64,000 bases of DNA from positions 1 to 64,000 of the forward strand of contig JAEWKH010000012.1 of NCBI GenBank assembly GCA_023386155.1, read 5' to 3'. Source of the stretch: Pseudomonadota bacterium (GTDB lineage Bacteria; Pseudomonadota; Alphaproteobacteria; Rhizobiales; Beijerinckiaceae). The translations under genes and the position numbers were made by a program. The notes below the pieces were generated by a model. It ran no database searches, was not told the DNA's origin, and saw only the letters and a list, made by a program, of their open reading frames with translations. Positions within the stretch are counted from its first letter, which is position 1. Each line of letters starts with the position of its first letter. Positions 26,128-34,543 of this stretch are shown piece by piece.

Positions 26128-26151
26128 TGAATAACTCAAGTGAATTATCTT
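26128..26151. promoter_or_regulatory. Candidate ROK operator in the divergent promoter region
   Basis: An AT-rich imperfect inverted repeat, TGAATAACTC-AAGT-GAATTATCTT, stands out in GC-rich surroundings. ROK repressors bind AT-rich palindromes with TTATT-like halves. TTGACA at 26153-26158 next to it could be a -35 box for the importer operon. Confidence 0.4.
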
Positions 26152-26256
26152 ATTGACAGTTCCGAGACTCTGGGGGAGCCTTGGCCCCGGAACGGTCCTT
26201 GCGAAGGCCGCCACCAGAGAAATGCCGGCGCGCCCGCGCCAAAAAAGGAGAGGGAT

Positions 26257-27510
26257 ATGCGTTTTCGTCAGTTGCTCGCGAGCGTCGCCTTGGGCGTCGC
26301 CACTCTAGCCGCCACCGGAGCGAAGGCCGTCGAGATCGAATACTGGCAATATGTCTTCGACACGCGCGTCAAGGCGATGAACCAGCTGATCGCGAAGTTC
26401 CAGGAAGCCAATCCGGACATCAAGGTCAAGCAGACGACATTCCCCTATGCCGACTACCAGACGAAGGTCGCCGCCGCGATCCTGGCCGGTCAGGGCCCGG
26501 ATGTGGTGCAGCTCTATTATGGCTGGCTCGACAACTTCATCGGCGGCAAGATGATCCGCCCACTGCGCGCAGAGGCATTCCCGACGGCGGACATCGAACG
26601 CGACTTCTTCCCGATCGTGAGCGCGATGAAGCGCGGGAACGACTATTACGGCCTGCCGACGGCCGTGCGATCCCTCGCCCTGTTCTACAACAAGAAGGCC
26701 TTCAAGGATGCGGGCCTCGATCCGAACAATCCGCCCAAGACCCTCGACGAGCTCGTCGCCGCCGCCGAAAAGACCACCAAGCGCGATGGCAGCGGCAACA
26801 TCGTGTCCGAAGGCATCACCCTCGACATGGGCGGGCAGGATCAGCATTGGTGGCGTGAAGTCCTGGTCCGCCAGTTCGGCGGCACCCCCTACACGAGCGA
26901 CGACACCAAGGTTGCCTACAACGACGAGGCAGGCCTGAAGGCGCTCACCTTCTATACGGACCTCCAGAAGAAGCACAAAGTCGGTCAGGTCGGCTTCATG
27001 GATGAAGGTCAGGCCGCCTTCCGGGCGGGCCTTGCCGCCATGACCATCGACGGCACCTTCCGCCTGGGCTCCTTCAACTCGATCAAGGCCTTCGAATGGG
27101 GCGTGACAGAACTCCCGGCCAATGCCCAGGGCGTGCGCAGCACCTTTGCGAGCTATTTCGCCAACGCGATCACCACGAAGGCCGAGGGCGAGAAGCTTGC
27201 CGCCGCCGAGAAGTTCCTGGCCTATGTCTCCTCGCCTGAGGCGATGAAGATCTGGCTCGAGGTTGTCGGCGAGCTGCCGGCACGACGCGCCTCCGCCCTC
27301 ACTCCCGAGAACGTCGCCAACCCGATCTATGGCCCATTCCTCAAGGGCCTGGAATACGCCCAAACGACGGCATTCAAGGATGAGCTGGCCCAGCGCCAGG
27401 TGGCCATCGACATGGTCAACCGCGTGCTGATCAACGGCGAAGATCCCAAGGCCTCGCTCGCCAAGGCTGCGGAAGCCGAGCAGGCGATCCTCGACCGCGC
27501 GAAGCGCTAA
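26257..27510 (+). CDS. ABC sugar-binding protein, family 1 (CUT1 type)
   Basis: Periplasmic solute-binding protein of 417 aa. Signal peptide MRFRQLLASVALGVATLAATGAKA, then VEIEYWQYVFDTRVKAMNQL and DVVQLYYGWLDNFI, as in family 1 proteins for oligosaccharides and glycerol-3-phosphate. SD AGGAGAGG at 26246-26253 fixes the start. First gene of a six-gene operon and divergent from the ROK repressor. The ligand cannot be named from the sequence. Confidence 0.92.
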   Translation: MRFRQLLASVALGVATLAATGAKAVEIEYWQYVFDTRVKAMNQLIAKFQEANPDIKVKQTTFPYADYQTKVAAAILAGQGPDVVQLYYGWLDNFIGGKMIRPLRAEAFPTADIERDFFPIVSAMKRGNDYYGLPTAVRSLALFYNKKAFKDAGLDPNNPPKTLDELVAAAEKTTKRDGSGNIVSEGITLDMGGQDQHWWREVLVRQFGGTPYTSDDTKVAYNDEAGLKALTFYTDLQKKHKVGQVGFMDEGQAAFRAGLAAMTIDGTFRLGSFNSIKAFEWGVTELPANAQGVRSTFASYFANAITTKAEGEKLAAAEKFLAYVSSPEAMKIWLEVVGELPARRASALTPENVANPIYGPFLKGLEYAQTTAFKDELAQRQVAIDMVNRVLINGEDPKASLAKAAEAEQAILDRAKR

Positions 27511-27534
27511 GGCACTATCCGCGAGGAAAAGCGC

Positions 27535-28461
27535 ATGTCCGTTGCTGCACAGCGAGAGGCCGCCTCCGGCGGCCTCTGGTCGAGGATGAGCCTTGGCCAG
27601 AAACAGGTGGTATGGGCCTGGGGCTTCCTCGCGGTTCCCCTTCTCTTCTACGTCGTCATCCGCTTCTGGCCCACATTCCAGGCCTTCTACCTGTCGGTCA
27701 CCGACTGGACCATCACGAAGCCGGCCTCTTTCGTGGGCGTGGAAAATTACAAGCGGCTCTTCGCGGACCCGCTCTTCTGGCAGGTGTTCCGCAACACCTT
27801 CCTCTACCTGATCCTCGGCACGCCGATCAGCCTGCTGATCTCGTTCGTCGTGGCCTATTATCTCGACCGGGTGCGGTTCATGCACTCGTTCATCCGCGCC
27901 CTGTACTTCCTGCCCTATCTCACGACGGCGGCGGCGATGGCCTGGGTCTGGCGCTGGTTCTACCAGCCCGTTCCCATCGGCGTGATCAATGACGTTCTCG
28001 CGAGCTTCGGCATCCCGCAGCAGCCGTTCCTGCGCTCCACCTCGCAGGCTCTGCCGGCTGTTCTCGCGCCGGCCGTGTGGGCGGGCCTCGGCTTCCAGAT
28101 CATCATCTTCCTGGCCGGCCTGCGGGCCATCCCGGTCACCTATTACGAAGCCGCGCGGATCGACGGCCTGTCGGAAGGCGCGATCCTGAGGAAGATCACG
28201 ATCCCGCTGATGAAACCGACCCTGGTCTTCCTGGTCGTGTTCTCATCCATCGGCTTCCTGCGCATCTTCGATCAGGTCTACAACATCAACACGAACGACC
28301 CCGGCGGCCCGCTGAATTCCACCAAGCCGCTCGTGCTGATGATCTACCAGACGGCCTTCAGCTCCTACGAGATGGGATACGCCGCGGCCCAGACCGTCGT
28401 TCTGTTCATGATCCTGCTCGTGATCTCCCTCGTCCAGCTGCGCATCATGAGAGACCGCTGA
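27535..28461 (+). CDS. CUT1 ABC transporter permease 1 (MalF/UgpA type)
   Basis: Membrane permease of 308 aa with six main helices. The EAA loop is present as YYEAARIDGLSEGAILRKITIPLMKP. Pairs with the permease at 28461 to import the ligand of the binding protein upstream. The last base of its stop codon is the first base of the next ATG. Confidence 0.93.
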   Translation: MSVAAQREAASGGLWSRMSLGQKQVVWAWGFLAVPLLFYVVIRFWPTFQAFYLSVTDWTITKPASFVGVENYKRLFADPLFWQVFRNTFLYLILGTPISLLISFVVAYYLDRVRFMHSFIRALYFLPYLTTAAAMAWVWRWFYQPVPIGVINDVLASFGIPQQPFLRSTSQALPAVLAPAVWAGLGFQIIIFLAGLRAIPVTYYEAARIDGLSEGAILRKITIPLMKPTLVFLVVFSSIGFLRIFDQVYNINTNDPGGPLNSTKPLVLMIYQTAFSSYEMGYAAAQTVVLFMILLVISLVQLRIMRDR

Positions 28462-29315
28462 TGACCCAAGTCGCATCGTCCCCCATGCCTCTGTCCATGC
28501 TGCGGATCAGGCCAGGCCGGATCATCGCCTGGACGCTCCTGTTCATCGGCGGCGTCATCATGGTGACTCCCCTCCTCTTCATGCTGTCGACCTCCCTCAA
28601 GGACGCCTCGCAGGTCTATGATCTGCGCGTCATTCCGGTAGCGCCCACCCTCGACAACTACATCGAGATCCTGGGCGACGGGCGCTTCACGCGCTGGTTC
28701 GTCAACTCGATGATCATCGCGATCATCGTCACCCTCTCGAACGTCTTCTTCGACAGCCTGGTCGGCTACACGCTGGCGAAGTTCAGATTCCGGGGCCGGT
28801 ACATCGTCTTCATCGCCATTCTGTCCACGCTGATGATCCCGACCGAGATGCTGGTCCTGCCGTGGTACCTAATGGCGAGCCAGTTCGGATGGCTGGACAG
28901 CTACTGGGGGATCATGTTTCCGGGCATGATGACAGCCTTCGGAACCTTCCTGATGAAGCAGTTCTTCGAAGGCGTGCCTGACGACTTCCTGGAGGCGGCG
29001 AGGATCGATGGCCTGAATGAGTTCACCATCTGGTGGAAGATCGCCATGCCGCTCGTCACCCCTGCCCTGTCGGCCCTCGCGATCTTCACGTTCCTCGGCA
29101 ACTGGACCGCCTTCTTCTGGCCGCTCATCGTGACGACGAGCGCGGAGCTCTACACGCTGCCGGTCGGGCTCTCCAGCTTCGCGGTGGAGCAGTCCATCCA
29201 GTGGGAGAAGATCATGACGGGCGCAAGCATCGCCACCCTCCCCACCCTCGTCATCTTCCTGTTCCTCCAACGCTACATCGTCCGAGGCGTGATGCTGGCC
29301 GGACTAAAAGGCTGA
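28461..29315 (+). CDS. CUT1 ABC transporter permease 2 (MalG/UgpE type)
   Basis: Membrane permease of 284 aa with six helices. The EAA loop reads FLEAARIDGLNEFTIWWKIAMP, and MLSTSLKDASQVY precedes the first periplasmic loop as usual. Overlaps permease 1 by one base; the lyase follows 5 bases after the stop. Confidence 0.93.
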   Translation: MTQVASSPMPLSMLRIRPGRIIAWTLLFIGGVIMVTPLLFMLSTSLKDASQVYDLRVIPVAPTLDNYIEILGDGRFTRWFVNSMIIAIIVTLSNVFFDSLVGYTLAKFRFRGRYIVFIAILSTLMIPTEMLVLPWYLMASQFGWLDSYWGIMFPGMMTAFGTFLMKQFFEGVPDDFLEAARIDGLNEFTIWWKIAMPLVTPALSALAIFTFLGNWTAFFWPLIVTTSAELYTLPVGLSSFAVEQSIQWEKIMTGASIATLPTLVIFLFLQRYIVRGVMLAGLKG

Positions 29316-29320
29316 AGCCG

Positions 29321-30829
29321 ATGAATGCAGGCACCTTCAACGACACCTCCGTCTTCCCGGATCCGGTCTACAAGGAGACCGTGCTGCGCCCCCTGTTCGA
29401 CGGCGCCAAGGACCATCACGTGGAGGGCTTCCGCCTCATCGACCGGGCTCATCTCGTCATGCTTCACGAGACCGGGATCCTGACGATCGAGCAGGCTCGC
29501 CCGATCGCCCAGGCACTCGAAGCCATCGACCGCGATGTCGATGTCAGCACCCTGACCTATACCGGCGAGGTCGAGGACTTCTTCTTCCTCATCGAGAAGC
29601 AGCTTCGCGCCCGCCTCGGGCCCGACCTCGCCGGGCGCCTGCACACGGCGCGCTCGCGCAACGACATCGACCACACCCTGTTCAAGATCGGCCTCAAGCA
29701 CCGCATCGACCCGCTGCTGGAGCGCCTGGTGCATCTCGCCGAGACTCTCGCCGCCGCGGCCGAGCGGGAAAGCGGAACCCTGATCGTCGCCTATACCCAT
29801 GGACAGCCGGCGCAGCCGACTGTCTTCGGTCACTACCTGTCCGCCGTTCTCGAGACCCTGCTGCGCGACATCGCACGTCTGGAGGCGGCCCGGGAGATCG
29901 TCGACCGGAGCCCGATGGGCGCGGCCGCCATCACGACGAGCGGCTTTCCCATCGACCGCGAGCTGATGGCCCATCTGCTCGGCTTCAGCCGTCCTCTGCA
30001 GAATTCGTATGGCTGCATCGCATCAATCGATTACATCACGTCCACCTACTCGGCCATCGAGCTGATCTTCCTGCATCTGGGCCGTTTCATCCAGGATCTG
30101 CAGTTCTGGACGAGTTTCGAGGTCGGGCAGGTCTATGTTCCAAACGCTTTCGTGCAGATCAGCTCGATCATGCCGCAGAAACGCAATCCCGTTCCCATCG
30201 AGCACATGCGGCACCTGTCGTCCCAGACCGTCGGCCGGGCGCAGGCGATGCTGACGATCATGCACAACACCCCCTTCACCGACATGAACGACAGCGAAGG
30301 CGAGAGCCAGGGCTTCGGCTACGGTGTCTTTGAGAGCGGCGGGCGAGTTCTCGACCTGCTCGCCGCGCTGGTTCCGTCCCTCCGGGTCGATGGCGAAAGG
30401 GTTCGCCTCAACATACGCCGCAGCTGCATCACCGTGACAGAGCTCGCCGACAGCCTCGTCCGCCTCGAGGGGCTGTCCTTCCGCGAAGCGCACGAGATCG
30501 CCGCGGAGGTCGCACGGTCCGTCGTTGCCATCGGCGGGGATATCGCCAGCGATGGCTACGAGGCCTTTCAGAAGGCCTTCAATCGCTGCGCGGGCCGTGA
30601 TACGAGCGTCGACCCGGCCCGGTTCGCCGAAATCGTCTCGCCGGAGAACTTCGTCGCTGTCCGCGACCGGTTCGGCGGACCCGCGCCGAGAGCGCTGTCC
30701 CAGGCGATTGCCGGATACAAGCAAGAAATCGAAGGATTCCGGAGCCGCATGCAGGCCGCGAAGAACCGCGCTCTGGCATCCGCCCAGGATCTTCAGTCCC
30801 GTTTCAACGCACTTCTCGGAGCCCGCTGA
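29321..30829 (+). CDS. Argininosuccinate lyase-like enzyme of the aspartase/fumarase superfamily, substrate unknown
   Basis: Predicted C-N lyase of 502 aa releasing fumarate. All three superfamily signature regions are intact: HTARSRND at 108-115, the YTHGQPAQPT region with catalytic His160, and SSIMPQKRNP at 281-290 with the catalytic Ser. It is somewhat longer than typical ArgH (about 460 aa). The context argues against arginine synthesis: it sits between a sugar permease and its ATPase and overlaps the ATPase start by one base. Superfamily members cleaving other N-succinyl compounds, such as EDDS lyase, are known. I infer a catabolic lyase acting on an imported N-(dicarboxyalkyl) compound. 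Confidence 0.8.
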   Translation: MNAGTFNDTSVFPDPVYKETVLRPLFDGAKDHHVEGFRLIDRAHLVMLHETGILTIEQARPIAQALEAIDRDVDVSTLTYTGEVEDFFFLIEKQLRARLGPDLAGRLHTARSRNDIDHTLFKIGLKHRIDPLLERLVHLAETLAAAAERESGTLIVAYTHGQPAQPTVFGHYLSAVLETLLRDIARLEAAREIVDRSPMGAAAITTSGFPIDRELMAHLLGFSRPLQNSYGCIASIDYITSTYSAIELIFLHLGRFIQDLQFWTSFEVGQVYVPNAFVQISSIMPQKRNPVPIEHMRHLSSQTVGRAQAMLTIMHNTPFTDMNDSEGESQGFGYGVFESGGRVLDLLAALVPSLRVDGERVRLNIRRSCITVTELADSLVRLEGLSFREAHEIAAEVARSVVAIGGDIASDGYEAFQKAFNRCAGRDTSVDPARFAEIVSPENFVAVRDRFGGPAPRALSQAIAGYKQEIEGFRSRMQAAKNRALASAQDLQSRFNALLGAR

Positions 30830-31899
30830 TGGCGACCATCGAACTCGATCGCCTCGTCAAGAAATATGGGCAGACAGCGGTCGTCCATGGCATCGACCTT
30901 GCGATCCAGGACGGCGAGTTCGTCGTGCTGGTCGGCCCCTCGGGATGCGGCAAGTCCACGACATTGCGGATGATCGCCGGTCTTGAGGAGATCAGCGGCG
31001 GCCAGATCAGGATCGACGGGCGGGTCGTCAACGACCTTCAGCCCAAGGACAGGAACATCGCCATGGTGTTCCAGAATTACGCCATCTACCCGCACATGAC
31101 CGTTGCCGACAACATCGCCTTCGGCCTCTATCGCTCCAAGCTCTCGAAGAGCGAGAAGCGCGTGCGGGTGGAACAGGCTGCGCAGACACTGGGCCTCTCG
31201 CACTTGCTGGAGCGCCGTCCGTCGGCCCTGTCGGGCGGACAGCGTCAGCGTGTCGCCATCGGGCGCGCGATGGTGCGCGATCCGGCGGCCTTCCTGTTCG
31301 ACGAGCCCCTGTCCAATCTCGATGCCCAGTTGCGCACCCAGATGCGTATCGAGATCAAACGGCTTCATCACCGGCTCGGCACCACGTCCGTGTTCGTCAC
31401 TCACGATCAGGTCGAAGCCATGACCATGGCCGACAGGATCGTCGTGATGCGCGAGGGAAGGATCCTGCAGGTCGGCTCGCCTCTGGAACTGTATGAAAAG
31501 CCTGTCGATGTCTTCACGGCGCGCTTCATCGGCAGCCCGACGATGAACCTGCTGCCTGCCTCCCTGAAGCAGGGAGAAGCCGATCTGTCGATAGGAGGCT
31601 CCGTCAAAGTTCCGCCTCTCTCGGCGCCAGCGTCCGAGATCCTGGTCGGCGTTCGCCCGCAGGATCTCGCTCCCGGGACGCCCGGCATGCCGGGCCTCTC
31701 CGTGTCCGGCACGGTTGTCGTCGTGGAAACCCTGGGCTCCGAAACCCTCGTTCACATCGAGAGCGGCAACCAGACCCTCATCGGCTCGGCGCCAGGGCGG
31801 CAGGTCCCGAAAATCGGAGAGCAACTGACCCTGCACGCCCCCGCGGAGAGGCTTTACTATTTCGACAAGGCAACAGAGAAGGCGTTAGCCGTTCAATGA
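30829..31899 (+). CDS. CUT1 ABC transporter ATPase (MsmK/UgpC/MalK type)
   Basis: ATPase of 356 aa. Walker A GPSGCGKST at 36-44, signature LSGGQRQRVAIGRA, Walker B FLFDEPLSNLD, H-loop VFVTHDQ, and a C-terminal TOBE region (ILVGVRPQDL). Energises the two permeases at 27535 and 28461. Start overlaps the lyase stop; the stop overlaps the kinase start (ATGA). Confidence 0.94.
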   Translation: MATIELDRLVKKYGQTAVVHGIDLAIQDGEFVVLVGPSGCGKSTTLRMIAGLEEISGGQIRIDGRVVNDLQPKDRNIAMVFQNYAIYPHMTVADNIAFGLYRSKLSKSEKRVRVEQAAQTLGLSHLLERRPSALSGGQRQRVAIGRAMVRDPAAFLFDEPLSNLDAQLRTQMRIEIKRLHHRLGTTSVFVTHDQVEAMTMADRIVVMREGRILQVGSPLELYEKPVDVFTARFIGSPTMNLLPASLKQGEADLSIGGSVKVPPLSAPASEILVGVRPQDLAPGTPGMPGLSVSGTVVVVETLGSETLVHIESGNQTLIGSAPGRQVPKIGEQLTLHAPAERLYYFDKATEKALAVQ

Positions 31900-32792
31900 T
31901 TGAAAGAGCCCCTGTGCGGGACAAGGTTCTGTGCCTTGGACGGATCTATTGCGACATCATCTTCACGGGCCTGCATGACATGCCGGCGCTCGGCCGCGAG
32001 CGCTTTGCCGAAGACGTGACAATCGCCGCAGGCGGCGGCGCCTACATCACCGCGGCTCATCTCGCATCCCTCGGCCGGCCCGCAGGCCTCCTCACGCGTC
32101 TCGGGACCGATCCCCTCTCGCAGAGCCTCAATTCCGAGCTCGAAGGCAGCAATATCGACCTCGCCTTCGTGGAGCGGTCCGACGATGCCGGGCCTCAGCC
32201 GACCGTTGCCCTGGTGAAGGGCGGCGAACGGGCCTTTGTCTCCCGCCGCGCCGGCACCTCCCGGCCATCCTCCCTGGAGAAGGCGCTCTCGGCGCCCGAC
32301 ATCGCTCATCTGCACATCGCGGAATTCGCTACCCTCAAGGACAATCCTGATGTGATCGCCATGGCCAAGGATCGCGGTCTGACGGTTTCCCTCGATCCGA
32401 GCTGGGACGATCAGTTGATCCGGCGGAACGCAGGGTTCTTCGAGGCATGCGCAGGGGTCGACATCTTCTTCCCGAACGTCGCGGAGGGGGAAGCCCTGAC
32501 GGGTGAGGCATCGCCCGAAGCCATTCTCCACGACTTGCAGAAGCACTTTCCCCTGGTCGTCCTGAAACGGGGCGAGCACGGTGCCATGGCGTCCCGGGGA
32601 GCGGCATGCATCTCGGCGGAAGCGCTCCCGGTCACCGTGGTTGACACCACCGGAGCGGGAGACGCCTTCAACGCAGGCTTTCTGCACTCATGGCTCGGCA
32701 CGTCCGACGTCGAGAGAAGCCTGAGAGCCGGCATCGAGGCCGGCGCCCTCTCCGTTCAATCGGCGGGAGGAGCCCCATCACGGCTGCGGTAA
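31896..32792 (+). CDS. PfkB-family (ribokinase-like) carbohydrate kinase
   Basis: ATP-dependent kinase of 298 aa. The N-terminal AAGGGAYITAAHLASLG region binds sugar, and D250-TTGAGDAFNAGF holds the anion hole and catalytic base D256. The superfamily phosphorylates ribose, fructose, 2-keto-3-deoxygluconate, nucleosides and Amadori compounds (FrlD). Last gene of the operon, coupled to the ATPase by ATGA. It probably phosphorylates the imported compound or the fragment left after the lyase; which one is not visible. Confidence 0.87.
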   Translation: MIERAPVRDKVLCLGRIYCDIIFTGLHDMPALGRERFAEDVTIAAGGGAYITAAHLASLGRPAGLLTRLGTDPLSQSLNSELEGSNIDLAFVERSDDAGPQPTVALVKGGERAFVSRRAGTSRPSSLEKALSAPDIAHLHIAEFATLKDNPDVIAMAKDRGLTVSLDPSWDDQLIRRNAGFFEACAGVDIFFPNVAEGEALTGEASPEAILHDLQKHFPLVVLKRGEHGAMASRGAACISAEALPVTVVDTTGAGDAFNAGFLHSWLGTSDVERSLRAGIEAGALSVQSAGGAPSRLR

Positions 32793-33196
32793 GAGGGGCG
32801 GTTCGAGCGTCCCTCCCGAGTGTTCGAGGCAAGCGATGCGAACCGGCTCCGGTTCTCCGCATGGGATCGTCAGCGCCCTGAGACCCATCGCTCTCGGGCT
32901 CACTTGAGCGTCCCATCGGTCCCATCTGGACATGAAACACGATTTCACATTGCCAGAACCCGTGGCGGCGCTTGCCTGCTTTTCCCGTTCGTCCTGTTAT
33001 CGGAAGGGTTATCTCACGCCAAAATGCTCAGGCGCAGGGTTGCTGAACCAGTAATCGACCCTAATACCTGTGGTTAACTTGAACCTAGATTGCGGCAACG
33101 AAGCTTCAGATCGAGTAGCTGGAGGACAGGCCGTCATAGGCCCGAACCAGATCTATTGACTGGGCTGAGCTATTCTCACTGGAGGCAATCGCCCAG
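32793..33196. other. Intergenic region between the kinase operon and the cyo locus
   Basis: About 400 bases. A GC hairpin GAACCGG-CT-CCGGTTC at 32840-32855 without a T tract may end the upstream transcript. The rest is locally AT-richer (CTAATACCTGTGGTTAACTTG near 33060) and probably contains the promoter of the MFS/cyo genes. No gene seen. Confidence 0.45.
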
Positions 33197-34540
33197 ATGA
33201 CGATGGATCAGGTCCACGGGTCGCAGCCCACCTCCGCCCCCCTCGAGCGTGACGCCCGCTTGGTGTCCACCGATCACAGGGTCGCCCCGAGCGAGATCGC
33301 CATCGGGGTCATCATCGGTCGGGCGGCGGAATACTTCGACTTCTTCGTTTTCGCCATCGCGTCCGTGGTGGTCTTCCCCAAGGTGTTCTTCCCCTTTGCG
33401 GAACCGGTAACGGCGACGCTCTACTCCTTCGCCATGTTCTCGCTGGCCTTTATCGCTCGGCCGATCGGCTCGATCATCTTCATGGCCGTCGACCGCCGGC
33501 ACGGCCGCGGCGTCAAGCTCACCATCGCGCTCTTCCTGCTCGGCTTTTCCACCATGGCGATCTCCTTTCTGCCCGGTTATGCGCAGATCGGCGCCTGGTC
33601 TCTGTATCTTCTCGCCATGTTACGGATCGGACAGGGGCTCGCCCTCGGCGGCGCCTGGGACGGGCTCGCGTCGCTTCTCGCCCTCAATGCGCCGATAGAG
33701 CGCCGCGGCTTCTACACCGCCATCCCGCAACTCGGCGCTCCGTTCGGCTTCATGGTCGCCAGCGTCCTGTTCGCATTCTTCCTGCTCAACCTGTCGGAGG
33801 AGGATTTCCTGGAATGGGGCTGGCGCTATCCGTTCTTTTGCGCCTTCGCCATCAACGTCGTGGCCTTGTTTTCGCGCTTGCGGCTCGTGGCCACTGAAGA
33901 GTTTGCGCGCCTGCTCGAACGACGGCGGCTCGAACCCTCGCCCATCCTTCCGCTGATCCGGACCCAGGCACGTATTCTTCTCGTCGGTGCGCTGATCCCC
34001 TTGGCGAGCTTTGCCCTGTTTCACCTCGTGACCGTGTTCCCCATCAGCTGGATCACCCTGTTCACCCAGCGCTCGGCAGGCGAGTTCCTGATGGTACAAT
34101 GTTCCGGCGCCTTCATCTGCGCCGGCGCGGTCGTGGCCTCGGGCCTGATCGCCGACCAGATCGGCCGCCGCAGACTCCTCCTGATCTCGGCAGGCCTCAT
34201 CGCCGTCTTCGCCATCTGCAGCACGATCGCCCCCTTGATTGTCGAGGAGAATGCGATCGGCCAGACGATCTATGTCAATGCCGGCTTCGCGCTGCTTGGT
34301 CTGTCCTATGGGCAATCGTCGGGCGCGGTGACGTCGCAGCTCGAGCAGCGCTACCGCTATACCGGTGCGGCCCTGACCAACGACCTCGCCTGGCTGCTCG
34401 GAGCGGGTTTCGCGCCACTGATCGTCCTGTTCCTGTCGGCGCGCTACGGGCTTGCCTGCGTTGGCCTGTACCTGCTGTCGGGGGCTGTCACGACCCTGGT
34501 GGCGCTCAGCCTGTCCCGCTCAGAAATCCGGCAGGTTTGA
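33197..34540 (+). CDS. MFS transporter, metabolite:H+ symporter (MHS)-like
   Basis: Inner-membrane carrier of 447 aa with 12 helices. Opening IAIGVIIGRAAEYFDFFVFAIASVVVFP, then RPIGSIIFMAVDRRHGRG (a variant of the MFS loop motif GDRxGRR) and a central LRLVATEEFARLLERRR loop place it near the MHS/ShiA-KgtP group, which moves organic acids and related solutes. Transporters of this type precede cyoA in several alphaproteobacteria; whether it supports the oxidase is unknown. It ends 3 bases before cyoA. GGAGG at 33181-33185 is 11 bases from the ATG. Confidence 0.82.
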   Translation: MTMDQVHGSQPTSAPLERDARLVSTDHRVAPSEIAIGVIIGRAAEYFDFFVFAIASVVVFPKVFFPFAEPVTATLYSFAMFSLAFIARPIGSIIFMAVDRRHGRGVKLTIALFLLGFSTMAISFLPGYAQIGAWSLYLLAMLRIGQGLALGGAWDGLASLLALNAPIERRGFYTAIPQLGAPFGFMVASVLFAFFLLNLSEEDFLEWGWRYPFFCAFAINVVALFSRLRLVATEEFARLLERRRLEPSPILPLIRTQARILLVGALIPLASFALFHLVTVFPISWITLFTQRSAGEFLMVQCSGAFICAGAVVASGLIADQIGRRRLLLISAGLIAVFAICSTIAPLIVEENAIGQTIYVNAGFALLGLSYGQSSGAVTSQLEQRYRYTGAALTNDLAWLLGAGFAPLIVLFLSARYGLACVGLYLLSGAVTTLVALSLSRSEIRQV

Positions 34541-34543
34541 GCC

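Noticed and set aside
29321..30829. Calling the lyase argH
   Set aside because: Position inside a transporter operon, greater length and absence of other arginine genes make a biosynthetic role doubtful; left as ASL-like.
32820..33077. 85-codon frame between the kinase operon and the MFS gene
   Set aside because: Composition is not protein-like and there is no Shine-Dalgarno; overlaps a hairpin.
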